Shown: piece after piece, positions 42,639-51,620 of the stretch
How the letters are laid out: the number at the start of each line of letters is the position of its first letter
Position numbering within the stretch: the stretch's first letter is position 1
Source of the DNA: Mumia quercus
Lineage (GTDB): Bacteria; Actinomycetota; Actinomycetes; Propionibacteriales; Nocardioidaceae
Reading direction: 5' to 3'
DNA: 64,000 bases
NCBI RefSeq assembly: GCF_025506335.1
Contig: NZ_JANZYO010000001.1
Coordinates: 466,074 to 530,073 of the forward strand
Notes under the pieces: model-generated
The model's database searches: none
Told to the model about the DNA's origin: nothing
What the model saw: the letters and a program-made list of their open reading frames with translations, nothing else
Translations under genes and position numbers: made by a program

Positions 42639-43523
42639 GTGAAGCAGCCGGAGAGCAGCGAGGACCTCGTCCGCGACCTCGATGCGGCGGGATACCTCGC
42701 CGACGACGGGCTGGCGACCATCGCCTTCCTGTCCTTGGCGATGCGCCGTCCGCTCCTGCTGGAGGGCGAGCCCGGGACCGGCAAGACGGCGCTCGCTGAG
42801 GCCCTCGCCGCGGCGTACGAGCTGCCGCTGATCCGCCTCCAGTGCTACGAGGGGATCGACGCGGCGCAGGCACTGTACGACTGGGACTTCCCGCGCCAGA
42901 TCCTCCATCTGCGGACGGTGGAGGCGACCACAGACCCGAGCCGGCCGGTCGATGCCGACGAGGTCGAGCAGTCGCTGTTCGACGAGCGGTTCCTGCTGGC
43001 GCGGCCGATCCTGCGCGCCCTGCGCGAGGCGCCGGCGGTGCTGCTGGTCGACGAGATCGACCGCGCCGACGACGAGTTCGAGGCGTTCCTGCTCGAGGTG
43101 CTCTCGACGAACCAGGTCACGATCCCCGAGCTCGGGACCGTACGCGCGGTCGAGCCGCCGATCGTCGTGCTCACCTCCAACCGCACGCGCGAGCTGCACG
43201 ACGCGCTCAAGCGGCGCTGCCTCTACCACTGGATCGAGCACCCGGGCCTCGCGCGCGAGGTCGAGATCGTCCGGATGCGGATGCCGGAGGTCGCGCAGCG
43301 CTTGGCCGAGCAGGTCGTCGGGGTCGTGCAGGACCTGCGGGCGCGAGGCGACCTCCTCAAGCCTCCCGGCGTGGCGGAGACCTTGGACTGGACAGCCGCG
43401 CTGGACCGTCTCGGGCGCGACGAGCTCGATCTCGCGACGGCGTCGGCGACGATCGGCGCGGTCTGCAAGTACCGCGAGGACATCGACCGCGTGCGCGACG
43501 CGCTCTCCTCGATGCTGGCCTGA
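42639..43523 (+). CDS. coxD: MoxR-type AAA+ ATPase (CoxD-like)
   Basis: The 294-residue ATPase has Walker A LLEGEPGTGKTALAEALA, Walker B VLLVDEIDRADDEFEAFLLE, sensor VVLTSNRTRELHDALKRRC and a C-terminal lid. CoxD in carboxydotrophs helps install the sulfurated Mo-Cu centre together with the VWA protein CoxE. The VWA gene follows two bases later. The form II enzyme probably needs the same chaperone step without copper. Confidence 0.9.
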   Translation: MKQPESSEDLVRDLDAAGYLADDGLATIAFLSLAMRRPLLLEGEPGTGKTALAEALAAAYELPLIRLQCYEGIDAAQALYDWDFPRQILHLRTVEATTDPSRPVDADEVEQSLFDERFLLARPILRALREAPAVLLVDEIDRADDEFEAFLLEVLSTNQVTIPELGTVRAVEPPIVVLTSNRTRELHDALKRRCLYHWIEHPGLAREVEIVRMRMPEVAQRLAEQVVGVVQDLRARGDLLKPPGVAETLDWTAALDRLGRDELDLATASATIGAVCKYREDIDRVRDALSSMLA

Positions 43524-43525
43524 AC

Positions 43526-44623
43526 GTGGCCGAGGTCGCGATCTTCGTCGGGTTCGCCCACGCGCTGCGCGAGGCGGGCCTCTCTGCGACGCCGGACCGT
43601 ACGCAGGCGTTCGTCGATGCTGTGACCCTGCTCGGGCCCGACCGGCGCCACGACGTCTACTGGGCGGGACGCGCCACGCTGTGCGCGGAGCCCGACGACC
43701 TCGGGGTGTACGACCAGGTGTTCGCCGCCTGGTTCAGCCCTGACGAGCCGCGGTTGCGCACGCGGACCCAGGCAGCACCTCGGGTGGTCGTCCAGGCGGG
43801 GCTCGAGGAGTCCGACGCCGCAGGCGCCGGCAGCACCGACGACGTGCACGAGGTCGCGATGAAGGCGAGCCGCACCGAGACGCTGCGGCACCGCGACGTC
43901 GCCTCCTTGTCGGTCGCCGAGCGCGCCGAGGTGGCGAGGATGTTCGACCGGCTGACCGTACGGGTGCCGCTGCGCCGCAGCCCGCGCCGTATCCCGCACC
44001 GGCGCGGTGACCTCGACCCGACCCGCACCCTGCGGGACCAGCTGCGACGCGCGGGCGAGCCGGGTCCGTTGCGCTTCCGGGCACCGCGTCGGCGTGCCCG
44101 CAGGGTCGTGCTGCTGGTCGACGTCTCGGGCTCGATGAGTGCGTACGCCGACAGCCTGCTGCGGCTGGCGCACCGGCTCGTCAGCGCCTCGCCGCGCGGC
44201 GTGGAGGTCTTCACGCTCGGGACCCGGCTCACCCGCGTCACCGCCGCGATGCGGATGCGCGACCCGGAGGACGCGCTCGCCGCTGCCGGGGCGACGGTGC
44301 CCGACTGGTCCGGCGGCACTCGGCTCGGCGAGGTCCTCCAGGCGTTCGTCGACCGTTGGGGGCAGCGCGGCATGGCCAGGGGAGCGGTCGTGGTGATCGC
44401 GTCGGACGGGTGGGAGCGCGGCGACCCGGTGCTGCTGGGGACGCAGGTCGAGCGCCTGCGGCGGCTCGCGTACCGGGTCCTGTGGGCCAACCCCCACCGA
44501 GGCCGTCCCGGCTACGCCCCGGTGCAGGGCGGCATCGCCGCGGTGCACCCGCACCTCGACGCGTTGGTCGCCGGGCACTCGCTGGCGGCGTTCCAGGCGC
44601 TGCTCGACGAGGTCGGGCGCTGA
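43526..44623 (+). CDS. coxE: VWA-domain protein (CoxE-like)
   Basis: The 365-residue protein has a C-terminal von Willebrand A domain with the metal-ion site VVLLVDVSGSMSAYADSLL and later SGGTRLGEVLQAF and VVVIASDGWERGDP. The N-terminal half holds FVDAVTLLGPDRRHDVYWAG. MoxR ATPases and VWA proteins form chaperone pairs, and this gene begins two bases after the ATPase. It is likely needed for cofactor insertion into the molybdenum hydroxylase encoded downstream. Confidence 0.9.
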   Translation: MAEVAIFVGFAHALREAGLSATPDRTQAFVDAVTLLGPDRRHDVYWAGRATLCAEPDDLGVYDQVFAAWFSPDEPRLRTRTQAAPRVVVQAGLEESDAAGAGSTDDVHEVAMKASRTETLRHRDVASLSVAERAEVARMFDRLTVRVPLRRSPRRIPHRRGDLDPTRTLRDQLRRAGEPGPLRFRAPRRRARRVVLLVDVSGSMSAYADSLLRLAHRLVSASPRGVEVFTLGTRLTRVTAAMRMRDPEDALAAAGATVPDWSGGTRLGEVLQAFVDRWGQRGMARGAVVVIASDGWERGDPVLLGTQVERLRRLAYRVLWANPHRGRPGYAPVQGGIAAVHPHLDALVAGHSLAAFQALLDEVGR

Positions 44624-44664
44624 ACGGTCTCTGCGAGGAGCCTCAGGGCACCCGGCCCGCGACG

Positions 44665-44670
44665 TAGTCT
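44665..44670 (+). promoter_or_regulatory. -10 box TAGTCT of the XdhC gene
   Basis: TAGTCT-N7-ATG (44678): the XdhC gene has its own leaderless promoter, separate from coxDE. Confidence 0.45.
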
Positions 44671-44677
44671 GGGTCAC

Positions 44678-45811
44678 ATGCGTGACGTGCTCGAGGAGCT
44701 CATGGAGACGTGGAAGGCGGGCGAGACCGCCGGCGTCGCCACCGTGGTCGCGACCTTCCGCTCGGCACCACGGCCCGCCGGCGCGTCGATGGTCGTCGCG
44801 CCCGACGCGAGCGCGTACGGGTCGGTGTCGGGCGGCTGCGTCGAGGGCGCCGTCTACGAACTCGCGCAGGAGGTCGTGCAGGCAGGGGATCCGGTGCTGC
44901 AGCGGTACGGGGTCAGCGACGACGACGCGTTCGCGGTCGGGCTGACCTGCGGCGGGATCCTCGACGTGTTCGTCGAGCCCGTGTCGCAGGAGACGTTCCC
45001 CGAGCTGGGGGAGGTCGCCGCCGACATCGAGGCCGGCAACCCGGTGGCCGTTGCGACGGTGATCGCCCACCCCGACGGGTCCTGGGTCGGCCGTCGCGCG
45101 GTCGTCCGGCCGGAGACGTTCGAGGGCTCGCTCGGCTCGGAGCGGGCCGACGCCGCGATCGCCGACGACGTCCGAGGGCTGCTCGCGGCCGGTCGTACGG
45201 CCACGCTGACGTACGGGCCGGACGGTGAGCGGCGCGGCGAGGGGATGCGCGTGTTCGTGGCCTCGTACGCGCCGAAGCCCCGGATGCTGGTCTTCGGGGC
45301 GATCGACTTCGCGGCGGCGGTGGCGCGGCAGGGCGCCTTCCTCGGCTACCAGGTGACGGTCTGCGACGCGCGGCCCGTCTTCGCGACGGCCGCACGGTTC
45401 CCTGACGCCCACGAGGTGGTCGTGTCCTGGCCCCACAAGTACCTCCAGAAGCAGGTCGAGTCCGGGGCGATCGACGAGCGCACCGTCGTCTGCGTGCTGA
45501 CCCACGACCCGAAGTTCGACGTGCCGCTGCTCGAGCTCGCGCTGCAGCTGGAGCCGCCGCACCGTCCCGCCTTCGTCGGCGCCATGGGCTCGCGGCGTAC
45601 CCACGACGACCGCCTGGCGCGCCTGCGTGAGGCGGGCGTCGGCGAGGACGCGATCGCGCGGCTGTCGAGCCCGATCGGCCTCGACCTCGGCGCCCGTACG
45701 CCCGAGGAGACCGCGGTCTCGATCGCCGCCGAGATCATCGCGCTCCAGTGGGGCGGCCGCGGCGACCGGCTCAGCGCCCGCGACGGACGCATCCACCACG
45801 ACGTGGAGTGA
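44678..45811 (+). CDS. XdhC/CoxI-family molybdenum hydroxylase maturation protein
   Basis: The 377-residue protein has an N-terminal XdhC_CoxI domain (VATFRSAPRPAGASMVV, YGSVSGGCVEGAVYELA, LTCGGILDVFVEP) and a C-terminal Rossmann XdhC_C domain (about 200-360; RMLVFGAIDFAAAVARQGAF, AFVGAMGSRRTHDDRL). XdhC proteins bind the molybdenum cofactor, guide its sulfuration and insert it into the large subunit. It precedes the structural genes by 111 nt, with the coxS promoter in between. Confidence 0.93.
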   Translation: MRDVLEELMETWKAGETAGVATVVATFRSAPRPAGASMVVAPDASAYGSVSGGCVEGAVYELAQEVVQAGDPVLQRYGVSDDDAFAVGLTCGGILDVFVEPVSQETFPELGEVAADIEAGNPVAVATVIAHPDGSWVGRRAVVRPETFEGSLGSERADAAIADDVRGLLAAGRTATLTYGPDGERRGEGMRVFVASYAPKPRMLVFGAIDFAAAVARQGAFLGYQVTVCDARPVFATAARFPDAHEVVVSWPHKYLQKQVESGAIDERTVVCVLTHDPKFDVPLLELALQLEPPHRPAFVGAMGSRRTHDDRLARLREAGVGEDAIARLSSPIGLDLGARTPEETAVSIAAEIIALQWGGRGDRLSARDGRIHHDVE

Positions 45812-45846
45812 CGGCTGGGGCAGGAGGGCCAGTATCTGCCATCCCG

Positions 45847-45875
45847 TTGTGACGAAGGTCACGTGGGTGTAGGAA
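45847..45875 (+). promoter_or_regulatory. Promoter of coxS with CRP-like palindrome
   Basis: TTGTGA (45847-45852), a 17-nt spacer and TAGGAA (45870-45875) form a good promoter. The -35 is overlapped by TGTGACGAAGGTCACG (45848-45863), containing the palindrome GTGAC-GAAG-GTCAC, one base from the CRP/FNR-type consensus TGTGA-N6-TCACA. A CRP-family regulator could therefore control the structural genes. The leader to ATG 45923 is about 40 nt. Confidence 0.6.
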
Positions 45876-45922
45876 AGGCTTCAACCAGTCGGGCACGTGC
45901 AACGCCGAGCGGAGTGAAGTCC

Positions 45923-46431
<509 letters not shown>

Positions 46432-46435
<4 letters not shown>

Positions 46436-48912
46436 CCGTCACCGAGATCGGCTCGCCCCGCCGCCGCAAAGAAGACCAGCGCCTGATCACAGGGCGTTCG
46501 CGCTACACCGACAACATCGTCCTGCCGGGCATGCTGCACCTCGCGATGGTGCGCAGCCCGTTCGCCCACGCCCGCATCACCGCGCTCGACAAGACGGCGG
46601 CCGCATCCGCGCCGGGGGTCGTCAGCGTCCTCACGGGCGCCGACGTCTCGGACCTCTCCGGCTCGCTGCCGAACGCCTGGCCCATCACCCCGGAGCAGAA
46701 GGCGCCGCACCACCCGCCGATCGCCGTGGACCGCGTCGCCTTCGCGGGCCAGATCGTCGCCGTGGTCGTCGCCCGCAGCAAGAGCGAGGCGCAGGACGCG
46801 GCCGACCTCGTCGACGTCGACTACGAGGAGCTGCCGGTCGTCCTCGACCTCGAGGAGGCGGAGAAGGACACCGTTCTCGCGCACCCCGACCTCGGCACCA
46901 ACAAGTCCGCGTTCTGGGTCTTCGACTCCGGCGAGGCCGGCACCGGCGGCAACGTCGAGGAGGCGATCACGCACGCGCGCGACGCCGAGGACGAGATCCT
47001 CGTCGAGCGGACCTACTACCAGCAACGCCTCATCCCGGCCTTCATGGAGCCGCGCTCAACCGTGGTCGACCCGACCGGAGAGCAGACGACGATGTGGTCC
47101 GCGACCCAGGTGCCGCACATCCTGCGCCTGATGCTCGCCCTCACCCTCAGCATCCCCGAGTCCAAGGTCCGGGTGATCGCCCCGGACGTGGGCGGCGGCT
47201 TCGGCGGCAAGCTCCAGGTAACCCCGGAGGAGGTCGTCACGATGATCGTGGCGCGCCGTACCGGCAAGCCCTGCAAGTACACCGAGACCCGCTCGGAGTC
47301 GCTCATGGCGGCGCACCATGGGCGTGCGCAGGTGCAGCGCCTCAGCCTCTCGGCCAAGCGCGACGGCACCGTGACGGGGCTCAAGGTCGCGCTGCTGGCC
47401 GACATGGGGGCCTACCTCGGGCTCGTCACCTCGGGCGTGCCGATCCTGGGCGCGTTCATGTTCCCGGCGATCTACAAGTTCCCCTCGTACCGCTTCGAGT
47501 GCACCAACCTCTTCACCAACAAGGCGTGGACCGACGCCTACCGCGGCGCCGGACGCCCGGAGGCGACCTTCGCGATCGAGCGCCTCATGGACGACCTCGC
47601 CGCCGAGCTCGACATGGACCCGATCGAGCTGCGCCGCAAGAACTGGATCGCCCACGAGGAGTTCCCGTTCACGACGGTGTGCGGGCTCGAGTACGACTCC
47701 GGCAACTACGAGGCGGCGACGCAGAAGGCGCTCGACCTCCTCGGGTACGACGAGCTGCGGGCCGAGCAGAAGCGGCGGCGTGAGGAGGGCGACCGGGTCC
47801 AGCTCGGGATCGGCGTCTCGACGTTCACGGAGATGTGCGGGCTCGCCCCGTCGCGGGTCCTCGGGTCGCTCGACTACGGCGCCGGCGGCTGGGAGTACGC
47901 CCAGGTGCGGGTGCTGCCGACCGGCAACGTCGAGGTCGTCACCGGCGTGAGCCCGCACGGCCAGGGGCACGAGACGGCGTGGAGCCAGATCGTCGCCGAC
48001 CGGCTCGGCGTTCCGTTCGAGAACGTCGAGGTGCTGCACGGCGACACCGCGATCGCGCAACGTGGCCTCGACACGTACGGCTCCCGTTCCCTGGCAGTCG
48101 GCGGCATGGCGGTCGTGGCGGCAGCGGACAAGGTCATCGCGAAGGCGAAGGTCATCGCGGCCCACATGCTCGAGGCGGCGGAGGACGACCTCGAGTTCGC
48201 CGGCGGGAAGTTCACCGTCCGCGGCACCGACCAGGCCGTGGCGCTCGGGGACGTCGCGCTCGCGACGTTCGCCGCGCACGACCTCCCGGACGGCGTCGAG
48301 GCCAGCCTGGACTCTGACGCGACGTTCGACCCGGAGAACTTCTCGTTCCCGCACGGCACGCACCTCGCCGCGATGGAGGTCGACACCGAGACGGGCGAGG
48401 TGTCCTTGCGCACGTACGTCTGCGTCGACGACATCGGCAACGTGATCAACCCGCTCATCGTCGAGGGCCAGGTCCACGGCGGGCTCGCCCAGGGCATCGC
48501 CCAGGCGCTGTACGAAGAGGCCGTCCACGACGAGTCCGGGACGCTCGTGACCGGGTCGTTCGTGGACTACCTCGTCCCGAGCGCTGCCGACCTGCCGTCG
48601 TTCGTCACCGACCGGACCGAGACGGCGTCGACGACGAACGTCCTCGGCGTGAAGGGTGTCGGGGAGGCGGGGACCATCGCGTCGACCCCCGCCATCGTCA
48701 ACGGGGTGATCGACGCCGTGCGACATCTCGGAGTCGATGACATCCTCATGCCATGCTCGCCCAACCGAGTCTGGGCGGCGCTGCAAGGAGCGGACAAGGG
48801 CCGGGGGGCCGCAGCCGCCGCACCGACGGTGAACAGCCCCGAGGTCGCTGAACGCGACATCGCGTCGACCGGCGCGGTCCAGACGGGTACGGACCAGGGG
48901 GAAGACAAGTGA
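46432..48912 (+). CDS. coxL: Molybdenum hydroxylase large subunit, form II CoxL
   Basis: The 826-residue catalytic subunit binds molybdopterin cytosine dinucleotide. The active-site loop is AYRGAGR (369-375), the form II signature; form I CO dehydrogenases have AYxCSFR with the copper-binding Cys. Other landmarks are [27 protein letters not shown] and the Mo-facing Glu in VKGVGEAGT. Form II enzymes oxidise CO poorly or act on other substrates such as aldehydes or heterocycles. A 60-residue tail after about 765 is Ala/Asp/Thr-rich. The stop overlaps coxM as GTGA. Confidence 0.94.
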
Positions 48913-49763
48913 TTCCGACAGCTTTCGACTACGAGGCGCCCGAGACGGTGGAGGACGCCGTACGCCTGCTCGCCGAGGGCGGCGACGACGTCAAGGTCCT
49001 CGCCGGCGGCCAGAGCCTGATCCCCGTCCTCAAGTTGAGGCTGGCCGGTCCTGAGCTGATCGTGGACCTGGGGCGCATCGACGGGCTGCGCGGCATCCGC
49101 GAGGACGCCGACGACCTGGTGATCGGGGCGATGACGCCGCACCACGAGGTCGCGTCCAGCGGTCTGGTCCGTGAGCACGCGGCGCTGCTGGCGGAGGCGG
49201 CCTCGACGGTCGCCGACCCGCAGGTACGCCACCGCGGCACGTTCGGCGGAGCCCTCGTGCACGCCGACCCCGCAGGAGACCTGCCGGCGCCGGCACTGGC
49301 GCTCGGGGCGTCCTTCGAGATCGCGGGGCCCGGCGGCACCCGTACGGTTCCGGCCGCGGAGTTCTTCGTCGACCTCTTCACGACCGCCGTCGGAGAGGAC
49401 GAGATCCTCACCGCGGTGCGGGTCCCGAAGCACACCGGGTGGGGCGCGGCCTACGAGAAGTTCGTCCGTGTCTCGCAGCAGTGGTCGATCGTCGCGGTCG
49501 CGGCGACCGTGCGCCTCGACGGCTCGTCGATCGCCGAGGTGAGGCTCGGGCTGACGAACATGGGCTCGACGCCGGTGCGCCCCGAGGCGGCCGAGCAGGC
49601 GCTCATCGGAGTCTCGCCCGTCGCCGAGGCGGTCGAGGCGGCCGTCGCCGGGGTGGCCGACGGCACCACGCCGCCCGAGGACCTGAACGGAACGGCCGAC
49701 TACCGCCGCCACCTCGCGCGGGTGCTGGCCCGGCGTGCGGTGCTGCGGGCTGCGGGGGCCTGA
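48909..49763 (+). CDS. coxM: CO dehydrogenase-like FAD-binding medium subunit
   Basis: The 284-residue flavoprotein has the FAD motifs VLAGGQSLIPVLKLRLAGPE and RGTFGGALVHADPAGDLPA, family positions that contact the diphosphate and isoalloxazine. It takes electrons from CoxS and passes them to the respiratory chain. The order S-L-M is unusual compared with M-S-L of form I clusters and typical of form II. GTG 48909 overlaps the coxL stop by four bases; its own stop shares one base with coxG. Confidence 0.94.
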   Translation: MIPTAFDYEAPETVEDAVRLLAEGGDDVKVLAGGQSLIPVLKLRLAGPELIVDLGRIDGLRGIREDADDLVIGAMTPHHEVASSGLVREHAALLAEAASTVADPQVRHRGTFGGALVHADPAGDLPAPALALGASFEIAGPGGTRTVPAAEFFVDLFTTAVGEDEILTAVRVPKHTGWGAAYEKFVRVSQQWSIVAVAATVRLDGSSIAEVRLGLTNMGSTPVRPEAAEQALIGVSPVAEAVEAAVAGVADGTTPPEDLNGTADYRRHLARVLARRAVLRAAGA

Positions 49764-50482
49764 TGGAGCTGACGCACACGTTCACCGTCCCCGCCCCGAT
49801 CGAGACGACCTGGGCGGCGTTCAACGACCTGGAGTCCATCGCGCCCTGCATGCCAGGAGCGACGGTCGAGGTGGTCGACGAGAACGACTTCACCGGCACG
49901 ATCAAGATCAAGCTCGGGCCGATCTCGCTGATGTACGGCGGTGCGGGGACGTACGTCGAGCGCGACGAGGCCGACCGTCGGGTCGTGATCGACGCGAAGG
50001 GGAAGGACAAGCGCGGCCAGGGGACGGCGGGGGCGAAGGTCACGGCCCGGCTCTTCCCCGACGGTGACGGCACGAGGGTGGAGGTTGCGACGGACCTCGC
50101 GATCACCGGCAAGCCGGCGCAGTTCGGGCGTGGGGTCATCCAGGACGTGAGCGACAAGCTGTTGTCGCAGTTCGTCGGGTGCATCAGCGAGAAGCTGTCG
50201 GCGCCGCCGCCGGAGGAGGTCGTCGCCTCGCCCGAGCCTGCGCCGGCAGCGCCGGCCGCGCCTGCGCCGGGCAGGCACGCGGCGGACGCGTCCGGGCCCG
50301 CTCCCTCACCGACGCCGGTCGGCGGGCCGAAGGGCGACCCGCTCGCGTCCGACGCCGCCGAGCTCGACCTCGGGGCGACGGTGCTGCCGGTGGTGCTCAA
50401 GCGGTACGGCCCACGCCTCGCGGTCGGCGCGGTGGTCGCGTTCGTGGTGTGGCGGGTCGTCCGGGGGCGCCGCGGGCGCTGA
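49763..50482 (+). CDS. coxG: CoxG-type SRPBCC protein with C-terminal membrane anchor
   Basis: The 239-residue protein has an SRPBCC domain (about 1-145; ELTHTFTVPAPIETTWAAFN, CMPGATVEVVDENDFTGTIK, FGRGVIQDVSDKLLSQF), a Pro/Ala linker (about 148-190) and a hydrophobic helix near the C-terminus (LAVGAVVAFVVWRVVRGRR). CoxG recruits the enzyme to the membrane, where it can reduce quinone, possibly by binding menaquinone. The C-terminal helix fits that role. It ends the operon. Confidence 0.92.
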   Translation: MELTHTFTVPAPIETTWAAFNDLESIAPCMPGATVEVVDENDFTGTIKIKLGPISLMYGGAGTYVERDEADRRVVIDAKGKDKRGQGTAGAKVTARLFPDGDGTRVEVATDLAITGKPAQFGRGVIQDVSDKLLSQFVGCISEKLSAPPPEEVVASPEPAPAAPAAPAPGRHAADASGPAPSPTPVGGPKGDPLASDAAELDLGATVLPVVLKRYGPRLAVGAVVAFVVWRVVRGRRGR

Positions 50483-50491
50483 GCAGGTCCG

Positions 50492-50842
50492 TCAGCGCTG
50501 CAGCGCCCGGAGCCCTCCGAGCGGGGCGACGTCGATGCCGGACTCGGTGCACACCCACCGCGGTGCTTCGCCGAGCTCCGGCTCCACGCCCAGCGTGTGC
50601 TCGGCCGTCTCCTCGCACGCCGTGCACCGCGGCCAGCGGCTGCCGGCGTCCAGCAGGGCGTCCTGGACGTCCTGGGCGACGAGGCCGACGAGGAACGGAG
50701 CCCCGTCCGGCCACTGGGACACCCACCACCCGCGCTGGCTCAACGCGTCCTCGAGGACCGAGACGGCAGTCGCGTCAGCCATGCGGCAGGCGTCCAGGTC
50801 GTGCAGGACGCGGGCACGCGCCTCGAGGAGGTACTCCGTCAC
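50492..50842 (-). CDS. Hypothetical protein with CxxC motif
   Basis: I do not recognise this 116-residue protein. It reads YLLEARARVLHDLDACRMAD, LSQRGWWVSQWPDGAPFLVG, then RCTACEETAEHTLGVEPELG, with a possible metal-binding or redox CTAC and a later WVC. TACTCT at 50850-50855 lies seven bases before GTG 50842 and decides the start over GTG 50866. It converges with coxG, ten bases apart, and is 44 nt downstream of the HD-domain gene. Confidence 0.65.
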   Translation of the reverse strand: MTEYLLEARARVLHDLDACRMADATAVSVLEDALSQRGWWVSQWPDGAPFLVGLVAQDVQDALLDAGSRWPRCTACEETAEHTLGVEPELGEAPRWVCTESGIDVAPLGGLRALQR

Positions 50843-50886
50843 GGCGTCCAGAGTAAGCGTCGACACCAAGTTGCGTGGGCTGATCG

Positions 50887-51459
50887 TCAGACGGGGACCG
50901 GGCGACCGAGACCGGTGAGCTCGCGCGCGATGTTCACGCGGGCGGGTGTCTCCCAGAGCCGGTAGCCCGGCTCGGTCACGAAGATCTGGGGACGGTTCTG
51001 GTAGCGCGCCATCACCTTCGCCCGCAGCGCACGGTACTCGGTGGCCGGTAGGTAGTCGTTCTCCGCGCGGATCGCCGCGGCGTACCGGTCGTACCGTTCC
51101 TCGCTCTGCCCGAGGATGCTGAGGTCGGCGTCGCAGAGAGCGGCGGCCTCGACGTCGCCGTCCGGTGCAACGTGGTCCTGGGTCGACAGCACGATCTCGG
51201 CGACGCGGTCTCCCTGGTCCGGGCCGAGCCATCGTTGAGCGAGCTGCGCGGAGCGGGCGACGCTGTCGTCGCGGTGGACGTCGTAGACCGCGTCGTGGAA
51301 CCACGCGGCCGTGCGGGTCAGCTCGACGTCGAAGACGAGTCCCTCGTCGGCGAGCACGTCAAGAGCGCCGATGACCTCGGCGAGGTGATCGGTGTCGTGA
51401 TGCTCGCGGTGTGGCTCGGACCAGCGCTTCGCCAGCTCGAGCCTGATGCGGGGGTGCAC
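50887..51459 (-). CDS. HD-domain phosphohydrolase
   Basis: The 190-residue protein resembles small predicted metal-dependent HD hydrolases: RWSEPHREHHDTDHLAEVIG, AAWFHDAVYDVHRDDSVARS (the HD pair) and STQDHVAPDGDVEAAALCDAD. Such proteins cleave nucleotides or phosphoesters, but the substrate is unknown. GTG 51459 is six bases from TAGGCT (51466-51471). It diverges from pflB over 161 nt. Confidence 0.87.
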   Translation of the reverse strand: MHPRIRLELAKRWSEPHREHHDTDHLAEVIGALDVLADEGLVFDVELTRTAAWFHDAVYDVHRDDSVARSAQLAQRWLGPDQGDRVAEIVLSTQDHVAPDGDVEAAALCDADLSILGQSEERYDRYAAAIRAENDYLPATEYRALRAKVMARYQNRPQIFVTEPGYRLWETPARVNIARELTGLGRPVPV

Positions 51460-51521
51460 TTGTCGAGCCTACGGCGGCTCGGGTCGACGTGCATCGCCGA
51501 CCCGGGGTGTACGTGGGCAAC

Positions 51522-51606
51522 TGTCCAATGTGTCCAAGACGACACCATTTGGTGGCTCAAACAACAAAATTCGGGTGTTGACTGAGGAAGAAGGCACGGT
51601 GTTGAC
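51522..51606 (+). promoter_or_regulatory. AT-richer repeat-bearing leader of pflB
   Basis: The region holds TGTCCAA twice (51522-51528, 51531-51537), a 12-bp palindrome CACCATTTGGTG (51543-51554), an A-rich patch and GGTGTTGAC twice (51574-51582, 51598-51606, 24 bp apart). No FNR or Rex consensus site is visible. The density of repeats suggests multi-protein control of pflB; nothing is assigned. Confidence 0.5.
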
Positions 51607-51620
51607 GAGGGGAAGGAAAC

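Noticed and set aside
47056-48786. Long minus-strand frame opposite coxL
   Set aside because: Shadow of coxL; no ribosome site or domain.
51500-51620. FNR (TTGAT-N4-ATCAA) or Rex site before pflB
   Set aside because: No matching half-sites found by eye in either orientation.
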